Below, piece after piece: positions 43,984 to 51,811 of a stretch of 64,000 nt of DNA (its first letter is position 1; every line of letters starts with the position of its first letter). Origin of the DNA: Burkholderiaceae bacterium (GTDB taxonomy: Bacteria > Pseudomonadota > Gammaproteobacteria > Burkholderiales > Burkholderiaceae_E); contig JAMLIS010000008.1 in assembly GCA_023954015.1 (NCBI GenBank), positions 94,339 through 158,338 of the forward strand, written 5' to 3'. The notes under the pieces were generated by a model. The model ran no database searches. It saw only the letters and a list, made by a program, of their open reading frames with translations, and was not told where the DNA came from. A program made the translations under genes and the position numbers.

Positions 43984-44301
43984 TCAGAACGGGATCCGGC
44001 CGAACAGGATGTCGCGGAACATCACCCAGTCGCCGGCGAGGCTGTACCACGGCTGGCGAAACGACGCCGGGCGATTGTGTTCGAAGCCGAAGTGCCCGAT
44101 CCAGGCCAGGCCGTAGCCACAGGCGAGCGCCGCCGCCAGCCACCACGGGTTCAGCGTGGCCACGAGCTTGGCCAGGCAGAACAGCGCTCCCAGGCTCCCG
44201 AAGAAATGCATGCGCCGACACCAGGGCGTGCAGTGTTCGCCCAGATAGAAGCGATAGAACTCGTCGAAGGTGCGATACCGCCCCTGTGCGGTTGCGCTCA
44301 T
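43984..44301 (-). CDS. Mpo1-like DUF962 membrane protein
   Basis: 105 aa from ATG 44301 (GGGAGGG upstream). Family motifs: FDEFYRFYLGEHCTPWCRRMHFFGS, GYGLAWIGHFGFEHNRPASF and the closing DWVMFRDILFGRIPF, with histidines in HFFG, GHF and EHNRPA that in yeast Mpo1 bind iron for fatty-acid alpha-oxidation. Two to three hydrophobic helices. Whether the bacterial form has the same activity is not established. It is the last gene of the minus-strand set dedA-hydrolase-DUF962. Confidence 0.85.
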   Translation of the reverse strand: MSATAQGRYRTFDEFYRFYLGEHCTPWCRRMHFFGSLGALFCLAKLVATLNPWWLAAALACGYGLAWIGHFGFEHNRPASFRQPWYSLAGDWVMFRDILFGRIPF

Positions 44302-44395
44302 GCTTGCCCTCCCGGTGGCGTGTCGAGCCGCGTTCGATTGCGGCGCGCTTCGTTGTCGGGTTTTCGGCGCCGGCGTGCCCGGCCGGCGGACCCGA

Positions 44396-45241
44396 TCAGC
44401 GGGCGAGTGTAGCCGGGCGCGCGACGCCGAGAAAGATGCGTAGCGCATCGCGCAACGCATCGGGCGCTTCGGCCATGATCTGGTGGCCGCAGTCCGGGAT
44501 CTCGACGACGCTCGGAGCGGCGACGCCGGCCAGCGCCGCCGCGCTGGCTGCGCGATCGATCAGCGCGCGAGCGAAGCGCGGCTGCGTCATCGCGTCGCGC
44601 GCCGCGAGCACGAAGAGCGCCGGGCAGCGCAGGGCATCGGCGCGTTCGAAGCCGCCCTGCCAGGCGTTGCACGCCGAGAAGTCGACGGCGAGCACGCCGG
44701 GCTTCTGCCGCTCCATCAGGCGGCGGCTCTGGTTGAAGATCGAGAAACCGGGTGCGGGCGAGCCCGGTCGCGCGGACACCGTGGAGTGCGACCAGAAGTT
44801 GATCATGTCGAAGGCGCGCGGCTCGTCGTCGCGCGCTGCGGCGAGCAGCGCGTCGGATACCTTCATCGGAAATGCGGTGCCTACCAGCGCAATGCCGCGC
44901 ACGCGATCCGGTGCGACGCCGGCGGTCTCGAGCGCGATCAGCGAGCCCATGCTGTGGCCGACCAGGAGCGCGTCGGCGATGCCGACTGCGTCGAGCGTCG
45001 CCACGAGCCAGCGCCCGAGCGCCTCGATCGTCGGCAGCGGCGCGCCTTCGCTGCGGCCGTGTCCCGGCAGGTCGAGCGCGAGCACGGCGTGTCCGTGATG
45101 GGCGAAATAGCGCGATTGCAGGATCCAGACGCTGTGATCGTTCTGCGCGCCGTGCAGGAACACGACCAACGGCTGCGTGCCGTCGAACTCGACTCCGCCC
45201 GTGTAGGCGTACACGCTCTTGCCGTCGACGCGGATCTGCAC
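44396..45241 (-). CDS. Alpha/beta hydrolase
   Basis: 281 aa when started at GTG 45241. Catalytic elements: oxyanion region VVFLHGAQNDHSVW, DLPGHGRSEGAPLPT, nucleophile elbow GHSMG, acid in LFVLAARDAM and histidine in IPDCGHQIMAEAPDAL. Substrate unknown (esterase, lipase or haloalkane-type). The reading frame continues another 38 codons upstream into mobile element copy 2, to an ATG at 45355; that extension would be element-encoded (MQMLAISTDMAAL...). GTG 45241 is preferred because GAGGG lies 7 bases upstream and the conserved fold begins there. The GAG of that ribosome site belongs to the element's CTGAG border. Confidence 0.85.
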   Translation of the reverse strand: MQIRVDGKSVYAYTGGVEFDGTQPLVVFLHGAQNDHSVWILQSRYFAHHGHAVLALDLPGHGRSEGAPLPTIEALGRWLVATLDAVGIADALLVGHSMGSLIALETAGVAPDRVRGIALVGTAFPMKVSDALLAAARDDEPRAFDMINFWSHSTVSARPGSPAPGFSIFNQSRRLMERQKPGVLAVDFSACNAWQGGFERADALRCPALFVLAARDAMTQPRFARALIDRAASAAALAGVAAPSVVEIPDCGHQIMAEAPDALRDALRIFLGVARPATLAR

Positions 45242-45250
45242 GCCTCTACC

Positions 45251-45417
45251 CTCAGAACGTGTGAACCAATCGGCCGTGACCGGAAAGCGCGCCAGGAAGC
45301 GTCCGATCGAGGCGCAAAGCGCAGCCATATCGGTGGATATGGCGAGCATTTGCAACGAAGAGCGGGCGCTTCCTGGCGCGCGAGACGGGCATGGACGATT
45401 GGTTCACACGTTCTCAG
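45251..45417 (-). mobile_element. 167-bp palindromic element at a stop codon, copy 2
   Basis: Inverted relative to copy 1 and about 98% identical (a few substitutions). Bounded by CTCAG on the plus strand (45251-45255 and 45413-45417), i.e. CTGAG in the sense of dedA, whose TGA stop lies in the right-hand border. It has the same inverted repeats AACGTGTGAACCAATCG and inner arms. It separates dedA from the hydrolase gene in what would otherwise be a tight operon, and contributes the start of the hydrolase ribosome binding site. Confidence 0.85.
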
Positions 45418-46097
45418 CCGGGGGTCGGGCCGCGCGCCGGCCGATCGGAGCGACGCTCGCGGCGCGAGCGCAGCGCGTGACGCAGCACTTCGTATACCGC
45501 CGGCAGGCCCGGGACGACGATCATCGCCAGTGTCACCCACTGGAAATGCTCCTTCACCCAGGCGGTGTTGCCGAACAGGTAGCCGATCGTGCTCAGCCCC
45601 ACCACCCATAGCGTACCGCCGATGAGGTTGTAGAGCGCGAAGCGCGGATAGCGCATTCGCGCGACGCCGGCGACGAAGGGCGCGAAGGTGCGCACGAAAG
45701 GCAGGAAACGCGCGACGACGATCGTCATCGGCCCGTGCCGTTCGTAGAACGCGTGCGTGCGGTCGAAAGCGGCCTTGTCGAAGAAGCGCGACTTCTCCCA
45801 GGCGAACACCTTCGGACCGAACCAGTGTCCGACCGAGTAGTTCACCGCGTCACCGAGCACGGCGGCGACGATCAGCAGCGCGACCAGCACGGCGATGTCG
45901 AGCCCGCCGACGGCAGCCAGCGTCCCGGCGACGAACAGCAGCGAGTCGCCCGGCAGGAACGGCATGACGACCAGGCCGGTCTCGACGAAGATGATCGCGA
46001 ACAGGATCGCGTAGACCCAGACGCCGTATTGCTCGACGACTGCGGCGAGGTGTCGGTCGAGATGCAGGAACAGGTCGAGCAGCTGCGAGAGATCCAT
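45414..46097 (-). CDS. DedA-family membrane protein
   Basis: 227 aa, start at ATG 46097. DedA proteins are flippase-like inner-membrane proteins moving lipid carriers such as undecaprenyl phosphate. Landmarks: FVETGLVVMPFLPGDSLLF, the re-entrant glycine-rich region LGDAVNYSVGHWFG, and FYERHGPMTIVVARFLPFVRTFAPFVAG with the conserved arginines. C-terminal tail is basic. The last three bases (45414-45416) lie inside the border repeat of mobile element copy 2. It is divergent from mutL with only 39 bp between start codons. Confidence 0.92.
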   Translation of the reverse strand: MDLSQLLDLFLHLDRHLAAVVEQYGVWVYAILFAIIFVETGLVVMPFLPGDSLLFVAGTLAAVGGLDIAVLVALLIVAAVLGDAVNYSVGHWFGPKVFAWEKSRFFDKAAFDRTHAFYERHGPMTIVVARFLPFVRTFAPFVAGVARMRYPRFALYNLIGGTLWVVGLSTIGYLFGNTAWVKEHFQWVTLAMIVVPGLPAVYEVLRHALRSRRERRSDRPARGPTPG

Positions 46098-46124
46098 CGG
46101 CCGCGATGGTACACGCCGCGCTCC

Positions 46125-46130
46125 TATAAT
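46125..46130 (+). promoter_or_regulatory. Perfect -10 box TATAAT in front of mutL
   Basis: TATAAT ends 6 bases before the mutL ATG (46137), so a transcript starting 7 bases downstream would begin at the start codon itself. No ribosome binding site is visible. The -35 region is poor. This points to leaderless mutL mRNA. Confidence 0.5.
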
Positions 46131-46136
46131 CGCGCG

Positions 46137-48029
46137 ATGCCTTCCGCTGCGCCCGCCGTTCGCGGCGCGTCGGGCCGCCCGATCGCGCGGCTCGCCGATC
46201 GACTCGTCAGCCAGATCGCCGCCGGCGAAGTCGTCGAGCGTCCGGCGTCGGTGGTGCGCGAGCTGCTCGAGAACGCGCTCGACGCGGGCGCAGCTCGCAT
46301 ACGCGTGCGCATCGAGGAAGGCGGCATGCGGCGCATCGTCGTCACCGACGACGGCTGCGGCATCGCCCGCGAGCAGCTCGCGCTCGCGCTCGAGCGCCAC
46401 GCCACCAGCAAGATCGCCTCGCTCGACGAACTCGAGTGCGTCGGCACGCTCGGATTCCGCGGCGAGGCGCTCGCCTCGATCGCGTCGGTGGCACGCTTGC
46501 GGCTCACCAGCCGCGTCGACCGCGACGACTGCGGCTGGCGCATCGACGCCGAAACCGGCGAGATCGAGCCGGCGCCGGGCCTGCCCGGCACGCAGGTCGA
46601 GGTGCTCGACCTCTTCTCGGCCACCCCGGCACGGCGCAAGTTCCTGCGCAGCGCAGCCACCGAAAGCGCGCACTGCGTCGAGGCGTTCCGCCGCATCGCG
46701 CTGGCGCACGAGTCGGTCGCCTTCGAGTTGCAGATCGACGATCGGCGCCTCGAGACGCTCGAAGCGACCGACTGGACGCGCCGCGCGATCGCCGCGCTCG
46801 GCGACGAATACGAGGGCGCGCATCGCGTCGTCGACGTCGCTGCGGGCACGCTGCAGCTGCGAGCGCTGCTCGGATCGCCGACGCACAATCGCGCGCGCGC
46901 CGACCGGCAGTTCCTCTACGTGAACGGCCGATTCGTGCGCGACCGGATGCTCGGATACGCGCTGCGCCAGGCCTACGCGGACCTGATGCACGGGGAGCGC
47001 CACGCGGCCTGGGCGGTGTCCGTGTCGATCGATCCCTCGCAGGTCGACGTGAACGTGCATCCGGCGAAGATCGAAGTGCGCTTTCGCGATCCGGCCGGCG
47101 TGCGTTCCTTCGTGTTCCACGCAATCGAGGCGGCGCTGCGCGCCAGTGCGAGCGAGCGCGCCGACGGGGCGTTGCCGCCGGGCACCGCCGGCGGCTTGCG
47201 GTCGCCGGCGTCCTTCGCGCTGCGCGATTCGCCGGCGACGGCGCGACTCGATCTCGCGAGCGAGACGCCGGCGGTGGCCTATGCCCCGGGATCGTCGCCG
47301 CCCGGCTGGCCGCCCGGCTGGCCGCCCGGATCGCCGCCCGGATCGCCGCCTGGCCCGTTGCCGTACCCGGCATCGCCGCCGCCCGCTCTGCCCTCGTCCC
47401 CCGCGATCGAAACGGCCCGCTGCGCGCAGGCTCCCGCCGGCGAGGAGGCTCCGCTCGGTCACGCTCTCGCGCAGCTGCACGGCACCTGGGTGCTCGCCCA
47501 GAACCGCCACGGCCTCGTCGTCGTCGACATGCACGCGGCGCACGAGCGCGTCGTCTACGAGCGGATGAAGACCGCCTGGGCGCGGCGTTCGGTCGCCGTG
47601 CAACCGTTGCTGGTTCCGGTCGTCTTCCGGGCGGACGCCCTGGACGTGGCGCTCGTCGACGATGAGGCCGAGGCGATCGCCGCGCTCGGCCTCGAGCTGT
47701 CGGTCCTCTCCGCGCAATCGATCGCGGTGCGGGCGGTTCCCGCGGCGCTGGCGAACGCCGATGCGGAAGCGCTCGCTCGATCGGTGCTCGCCGAGCTGCG
47801 CGAGCACGGCGTCTCGCATGCGCTCGCCGAACGAAGCGACGCCCTGCTCGCCACGATGGCCTGCCACGCGTCGGTGCGTGCCAACCGCAGGCTCACGATC
47901 GAGGAAATGGACGCGCTGTTGCGCGAGATGGAACGCACGCCCGCCGCCGATCAATGCAACCACGGCCGCCCGACGTGGCTGCAGGTTCCGCTCGACGAAC
48001 TGGACCGCTGGTTCCTGCGCGGGCGCTGA
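46137..48029 (+). CDS. mutL: DNA mismatch repair protein MutL
   Basis: 630 aa. GHKL ATPase that links MutS mismatch recognition to downstream repair. N-terminal domain: [53 protein letters not shown] and [15 protein letters not shown]. The C-terminal dimerisation domain holds [17 protein letters not shown] and ends with [10 protein letters not shown]. The central linker (about residues 345-440) is proline-rich with a short 4-residue repeat PPGW/PPGS, from 12-bp duplications around 47300-47350. The residue after D in DMHA is not the Q of endonuclease-type MutL. Confidence 0.96.
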   Translation: MPSAAPAVRGASGRPIARLADRLVSQIAAGEVVERPASVVRELLENALDAGAARIRVRIEEGGMRRIVVTDDGCGIAREQLALALERHATSKIASLDELECVGTLGFRGEALASIASVARLRLTSRVDRDDCGWRIDAETGEIEPAPGLPGTQVEVLDLFSATPARRKFLRSAATESAHCVEAFRRIALAHESVAFELQIDDRRLETLEATDWTRRAIAALGDEYEGAHRVVDVAAGTLQLRALLGSPTHNRARADRQFLYVNGRFVRDRMLGYALRQAYADLMHGERHAAWAVSVSIDPSQVDVNVHPAKIEVRFRDPAGVRSFVFHAIEAALRASASERADGALPPGTAGGLRSPASFALRDSPATARLDLASETPAVAYAPGSSPPGWPPGWPPGSPPGSPPGPLPYPASPPPALPSSPAIETARCAQAPAGEEAPLGHALAQLHGTWVLAQNRHGLVVVDMHAAHERVVYERMKTAWARRSVAVQPLLVPVVFRADALDVALVDDEAEAIAALGLELSVLSAQSIAVRAVPAALANADAEALARSVLAELREHGVSHALAERSDALLATMACHASVRANRRLTIEEMDALLREMERTPAADQCNHGRPTWLQVPLDELDRWFLRGR

Positions 48030-48032
48030 ACG

Positions 48033-49307
48033 ATGCCGCGCACCGACGCCGGCATATCGGCAAGCCTGCTGTTCCTGCTCACCGGGTTCCTCGCGCTGCA
48101 GCCGCTGTCGACCGACCTGTATCTCGCGTCGCTTCCGGCGCTGCGCGTGCATTTCGATGCGCCCGTCTCGGCCGTGCAACTGACGCTGTCGGCCTTCCTC
48201 GCCGGCTTCGCCGTGAGCCAGCTGCTCGCAGGGCCGCTGTCGGACCGCTTCGGCCGGCGCCCGGTCGCAGTGGGCGGCGCAGCGCTCTACCTGGCGGGGT
48301 CGCTGCTCGGCGCGTTCGCCCCGTCCCTCGCGGTGCTGCTCGTGGCGCGCATCGCGCAGGCACTCGGTGTCTGCTGCACCGTCGTCTGCGCCCGCGCGAT
48401 CGTGCGCGACCTCTATCAGGCCGGACCCGGCGCGCGCGTGATGTCGCGCGCGCTCAGCTGGATGGGCGTGGTGCCGATCGCCGGCCCGGTGCTCGGCGGG
48501 CTGGTGCAATCGGCCTTCGGCTGGCGGACGAACTTCGCGATTCTCGCGATCGCCGGCGTCGCGATGCTGGCTGCCGCGCTGCGCGTGCTGCCCGAGACGA
48601 ACCGGCATCGCAATCCGTACGCCATCGAGCCCGGTCCGCTTCTCCGCAACTACACGCTCGTCGCCTCGTCGCGCAGCTTCTGGGCGAACGCACTGCCGAT
48701 CACCGGAAGCTACGGCGCGCTCTTCTGCTTCATCTCGGCCGCGCCCTTCGTGCTGATCGAAATCTTCGGCGTGAGCGAGCGCGCCTTCGGCTTCACCTAC
48801 GCGCTCGTCACGCTGGGCTACCTGCTCGGGACGATCGCCGTGCGTCGCGTGCTCGTGCGACTCGGGCTGGCGAGGTCGATCCGGCTCGGCGCCGGCGTCG
48901 CACTCGCCGCCGGTGCGTCGATGGCGCTCTTCGTCGCGCTCGGCGTGCAATCGCTCGTCGCCGTTCTCGTGCCGATGTGGTTCCTGACCGCCGCGCACGG
49001 CTTCATCCAGCCGTGCTGCCAGATCGGCGCGATCGATCCTTTTCCGCGGCATGCGGGCGCTGCCACCGCGCTGATGGGCTTCGCGATGCTGACCATCGCC
49101 TCCTTCGCAGGCTGGTTGGTCGGCGTCCTGCACGACGGAAGCACGCGCCCGCTCGCCTGGGCCGTTGCGGCGAGCACCGCCTTCTGCGCGCTGTCCGCCT
49201 GGACGCTTCTGCCCGGCAACGGCAAAGCGCACGAGGCGCTCGCCGAGCCGAACGGAGCCGCGAGCAGCGGGCCCGCACGACCGCTGAACGGCACGACGCA
49301 GCCGTGA
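48033..49307 (+). CDS. Bcr/CflA-family multidrug exporter
   Basis: 424 aa major-facilitator with 12 membrane segments. DHA1/Bcr signatures: [20 protein letters not shown] in helix 1, [20 protein letters not shown] between helices 2 and 3, and [20 protein letters not shown]. Exports drugs or metabolites by proton antiport; substrate unknown. The start is 3 bp after mutL, and the stop overlaps the miaA GTG (GTGA). Confidence 0.9.
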   Translation: MPRTDAGISASLLFLLTGFLALQPLSTDLYLASLPALRVHFDAPVSAVQLTLSAFLAGFAVSQLLAGPLSDRFGRRPVAVGGAALYLAGSLLGAFAPSLAVLLVARIAQALGVCCTVVCARAIVRDLYQAGPGARVMSRALSWMGVVPIAGPVLGGLVQSAFGWRTNFAILAIAGVAMLAAALRVLPETNRHRNPYAIEPGPLLRNYTLVASSRSFWANALPITGSYGALFCFISAAPFVLIEIFGVSERAFGFTYALVTLGYLLGTIAVRRVLVRLGLARSIRLGAGVALAAGASMALFVALGVQSLVAVLVPMWFLTAAHGFIQPCCQIGAIDPFPRHAGAATALMGFAMLTIASFAGWLVGVLHDGSTRPLAWAVAASTAFCALSAWTLLPGNGKAHEALAEPNGAASSGPARPLNGTTQP

Positions 49308-50272
49308 GCGGCGCGGCGCCCCTCGTCCTGCTGCTCGGTCCCACCGCCTCGGGCAAGAGCGAGATCGCGCTGCGCCTGGCGCAGCACCTGCCGATCGAGA
49401 TCGTCAGCGTCGATTCGGCGCAGGTCTACCGAGGACTGGACGTCGGTACCGCCAAGCCGGATGCGGCCGAGCGCGCTGCGGTCGCGCACCACCTGATCGA
49501 CATCGTCGAGCCGACCGAGCGCTATTCGGCCGCGCGCTTCGTCGACGACGCGCTCGCCGCAATCGCCCGGATCCGCGCGCGTGCGCGCGTGCCGCTGCTG
49601 GTCGGGGGGACGATGCTCTACGCACGCGCGCTTACCGAAGGGCTGCACGCGCTGCCCGCCGCGGACGCCGCGGTGCGCGCCCGGCTCGACGACGAGGCGC
49701 GCGCGCTCGGATGGCCCGCCCTGCACGCACGGCTCGCCCGGATCGATCCGCGCGCAGCAACGCGCATCGAGCCTTCGGACCGGCAGCGCATCCAGCGCGC
49801 GCTCGAAATCTTCGAGACCTCGGGACGCACGATGTCGGACTGGCTGTCCGACCCGACGCCACGCGCACCCTCGGGCGACGCGCGCATCGTGACGATCGCG
49901 CTCGAACCGGTCGATCGCGCCGCGCTGCACGCGCGAATCGCGGCGCGTTTCGACGCGATGCTCGCCGGCGGACTCGTCGACGAAGTGCGAGCGCTGCGCG
50001 CACGCGGCGATCTGTCGCCGTCGCTGCCGTCGATGCGCAGCGTCGGCTATCGACAGGCGTGGCAATGGCTCGACACCGGCGAGCGGATCGAGGCGCTGCG
50101 CGAGGCCGGGATCGCCGCCACCCGCCAGCTCGCCAAGCGCCAGCTCACCTGGCTGCGCACGATGGACGAACGCATCGCGATCGATCCGTTCGCGGCGGAT
50201 GCGTTCGACCAGGTCACGGATGCTCTCGACGGGCTCGGCCGGCAGGGCAGGACAGGCAAGCCCGCGGCCTGA
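49304..50272 (+). CDS. miaA: tRNA dimethylallyltransferase
   Basis: 322 aa from GTG 49304. Adds dimethylallyl to A37 of tRNAs reading UNN codons. P-loop [57 protein letters not shown] and the C-terminal [11 protein letters not shown] and AKRQLTWLR are intact. Position behind mutL matches the common mutL-miaA linkage, with the exporter gene between. A satellite array starts about 60 bp after the stop. Confidence 0.95.
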   Translation: MSGAAPLVLLLGPTASGKSEIALRLAQHLPIEIVSVDSAQVYRGLDVGTAKPDAAERAAVAHHLIDIVEPTERYSAARFVDDALAAIARIRARARVPLLVGGTMLYARALTEGLHALPAADAAVRARLDDEARALGWPALHARLARIDPRAATRIEPSDRQRIQRALEIFETSGRTMSDWLSDPTPRAPSGDARIVTIALEPVDRAALHARIAARFDAMLAGGLVDEVRALRARGDLSPSLPSMRSVGYRQAWQWLDTGERIEALREAGIAATRQLAKRQLTWLRTMDERIAIDPFAADAFDQVTDALDGLGRQGRTGKPAA

Positions 50273-50333
50273 GCGGTGGGTCCTCCTGGGCCCTGAGCGT
50301 TGGGTCGTTGAGCCGCGAGCGCTGAGCCTCGAG

Positions 50334-50600
50334 CCACCGGGCACCGGGCACCGGGCACCGGGCTACCGGGCACCGGGCACCGGGCTACCGGGCTACCGGG
50401 CTACCGGGCTACCGGGCTACCGGGCTACCGGGCTACCGGGCTACCGGGCCACCGGGCTACCGGGCTACCGGGCTACCGGGCTACCGGGCCACCGGGCCAC
50501 CGGGCTACCGGGCCACCGGGCTACCGGGCTACCGGGCCACCGGGCTACCGGGCTACCGGGCTACCGGGCTACCGGGCTACCGGGCTACCGGGCCACCGGC
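50334..50600. repeat. 8-bp satellite (CTACCGGG/CCACCGGG)
   Basis: About thirty units of CTACCGGG with CCACCGGG variants, begun by a few 7-bp CACCGGG units and ended by 7-bp CTACGGG units to about 50620. Because 8 is not a multiple of 3 the array stays open in some frames as an eight-residue repeat (GYRATGLP), which is not a gene. Confidence 0.95.
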
Positions 50601-50630
50601 TACGGGCTACGGGCTACGGGCTACCGGGCC

Positions 50631-50700
50631 ACGAGCCACGAGCCACGAGCCACGAGCCACGAGCCACGAGCCACGAGCTACGAGCCACGAGCCACGAGCC
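50631..50700. repeat. 7-bp satellite (ACGAGCC), ten units
   Basis: Ten head-to-tail ACGAGCC units, one with a terminal T. It directly follows the 8-bp array. Confidence 0.95.
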
Positions 50701-50717
50701 GGCAGCCCAACGCGTCT

Positions 50718-50790
50718 TTTGCTGTGTTTTACAGCGTTTCGGCTCGGGCAACGAAGTCCGCAACGCAAAACGCTGCGAAACACGGCGTTT
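50718..50790. repeat. Paired-hairpin intergenic element, copy 2
   Basis: Left unit about 50718-50740 (stem GCTGT/ACAGC, loop GTTTT) is the reverse complement of the core in copy 1. Right unit 50767-50790 (arms AAACGCTG and CGGCGTTT, loop CGAAACA) is a direct match to it. Spacing between units resembles copy 1 at 10661-10735. Confidence 0.65.
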
Positions 50791-50940
50791 CGCTACGCAA
50801 GATGCGGCTCGGCGCACGCCGCCTGCCAGGCAAGATGACAAAGACCCCTGGGCGACATTGAGGACCGACCCCCTTCGTCGCGACGGGGGGTCTGTATGGA
50901 AGTCGCAATCACGCAAGCTTCGCCGGTCGAGTTGGGCCGA

Positions 50941-51090
50941 GGGGCAAGACGATGTTGGCACCGCAGCAGATGCAGAAGATGCTGGCGCCGAGCGCGCCGG
51001 GGCGGGGTCGAAGCGGATCAGCCGGGAGCGGGGCGGCAGCCGTAACACCGTGCGCGAGGACCTGCGCCGAGGCGGCTGGCGCGCGATGAA
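50941..51090 (+). pseudogene. IS21-type (IstA) transposase remnant
   Basis: One frame encodes KRISRERGGSRNTVREDLRR followed by GGWRAM, matching the helix-turn-helix of IstA transposases (IARELGxSRNTVRRYLRxGGW). The region around it is frameshifted and neither the DDE domain nor IstB is present. A relic only. Confidence 0.45.
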
Positions 51091-51112
51091 TGTGCGGGGC
51101 CCGCCCCGCAGA

Positions 51113-51367
51113 GGATGTCCGCATTTCTGTATGCAGGGCTCTCGTGGGAGTTGTCCACGGCGGCGGGCGTCGCTTGCGACGAACGACCGCCGCGGTGGGG
51201 CAACTCGCGGCGCCACGTTAACGCGGCGGGTCTCGCGAACCTGTACCGCAGGTCTATACCGTAGGCGATCGGGAACGGTTCATCGCCTCGCGCCATTCCT
51301 TCGCCGCTCGTCCCCAGTCGGCGGTGATGTTGCGCAGTGCCAGCCAAATCAGCTTGCTGGCTGCATC
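51113..51367 (-). mobile_element. Decayed IS256-family end, copy A
   Basis: The minus-strand frame holds DAASKLIWLALRNITADWGR and KEWREAMN, the C-terminus of an IS256-type transposase, followed by the element's downstream end (about 51113-51140, GGATGTCCGCATTTCTG). It forms a diverged direct repeat with 51381-51614. Confidence 0.7.
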
Positions 51368-51368
51368 G

Positions 51369-51707
51369 GGGGGTGTCCTGATTTCTGTGTGTGAGGCTCT
51401 CGTGGGAGTTGTCCACGGCGGCGGGCGTCGCTTGCGACGAACGACCGCCGCGGTGGGCAACTCGCGGCGCCACGCTCACGCGGCGGGTCTTGTGAATCTA
51501 TCACTGTAGGCGATCGCGAACTGGTTCATCGCTTCGCGCCACTCCTTCGCCGCTCTTCCCCAGTCGGCGGTGATGTTGCGCAACGCCAGCCAGATCAGCT
51601 TGCTGGCTGCATCGTTGTTCGGGAAGTCCCCCCCCCGTCCCGATGATCGTGCACAGCCGCGCATGCACGCTCTCGATCGCGTTGGTCGTGTAGATGACGT
51701 GGCACAC
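51369..51707 (-). mobile_element. Decayed IS256-family end, copy B
   Basis: Encodes, in two frames, CHVIYTTNAIESVHARL then DAASKLIWLALRNITADW and EWREAMNQFAIAYSDRF: the conserved C-terminal third of IS256 transposases (YTTNAIES motif). A run of C residues near 51630 breaks the frame. The element end is about 51369-51392 (GGGTGTCCTGATTTCTG). The rest of the element, including the DDE aspartates, is missing. Confidence 0.75.
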
Positions 51708-51811
51708 CGCCGGCGGGAACGCAAAGAAACCTAATCACGTGATCCCAGGCCCGCCGCCCGCCGCACCGCCGCACCGCCCCCCGCCGCCCCTACCCCCGCT
51801 CCGCGCCACCC

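Larger units (their letters stand above)
50273..51811. other. Gene-free repeat and IS-relic region
   Basis: 1539 bp between the convergent ends of miaA and tamB with no intact gene. In order: an 8-bp satellite, a 7-bp satellite, a paired-hairpin element, an IS21-like remnant, two decayed IS256-family ends and about 90 bp of C-rich sequence in which I see nothing. Confidence 0.75.

Noticed and set aside
45414..49232. A 1272-codon minus-strand frame antisense to mutL, the exporter gene and miaA
   Set aside because: Only its last part (dedA) is real. The rest is antisense to well-identified genes and has the arginine/alanine/histidine-rich composition of high-G+C shadow frames.
50199..50861. 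A 220-codon plus-strand frame full of GYRATGLP repeats
   Set aside because: It is an artefact of the 8-bp satellite: the unit length is not divisible by three, so the array reads as an eight-residue repeat. It overlaps the end of miaA and has no ribosome site or recognisable domain.
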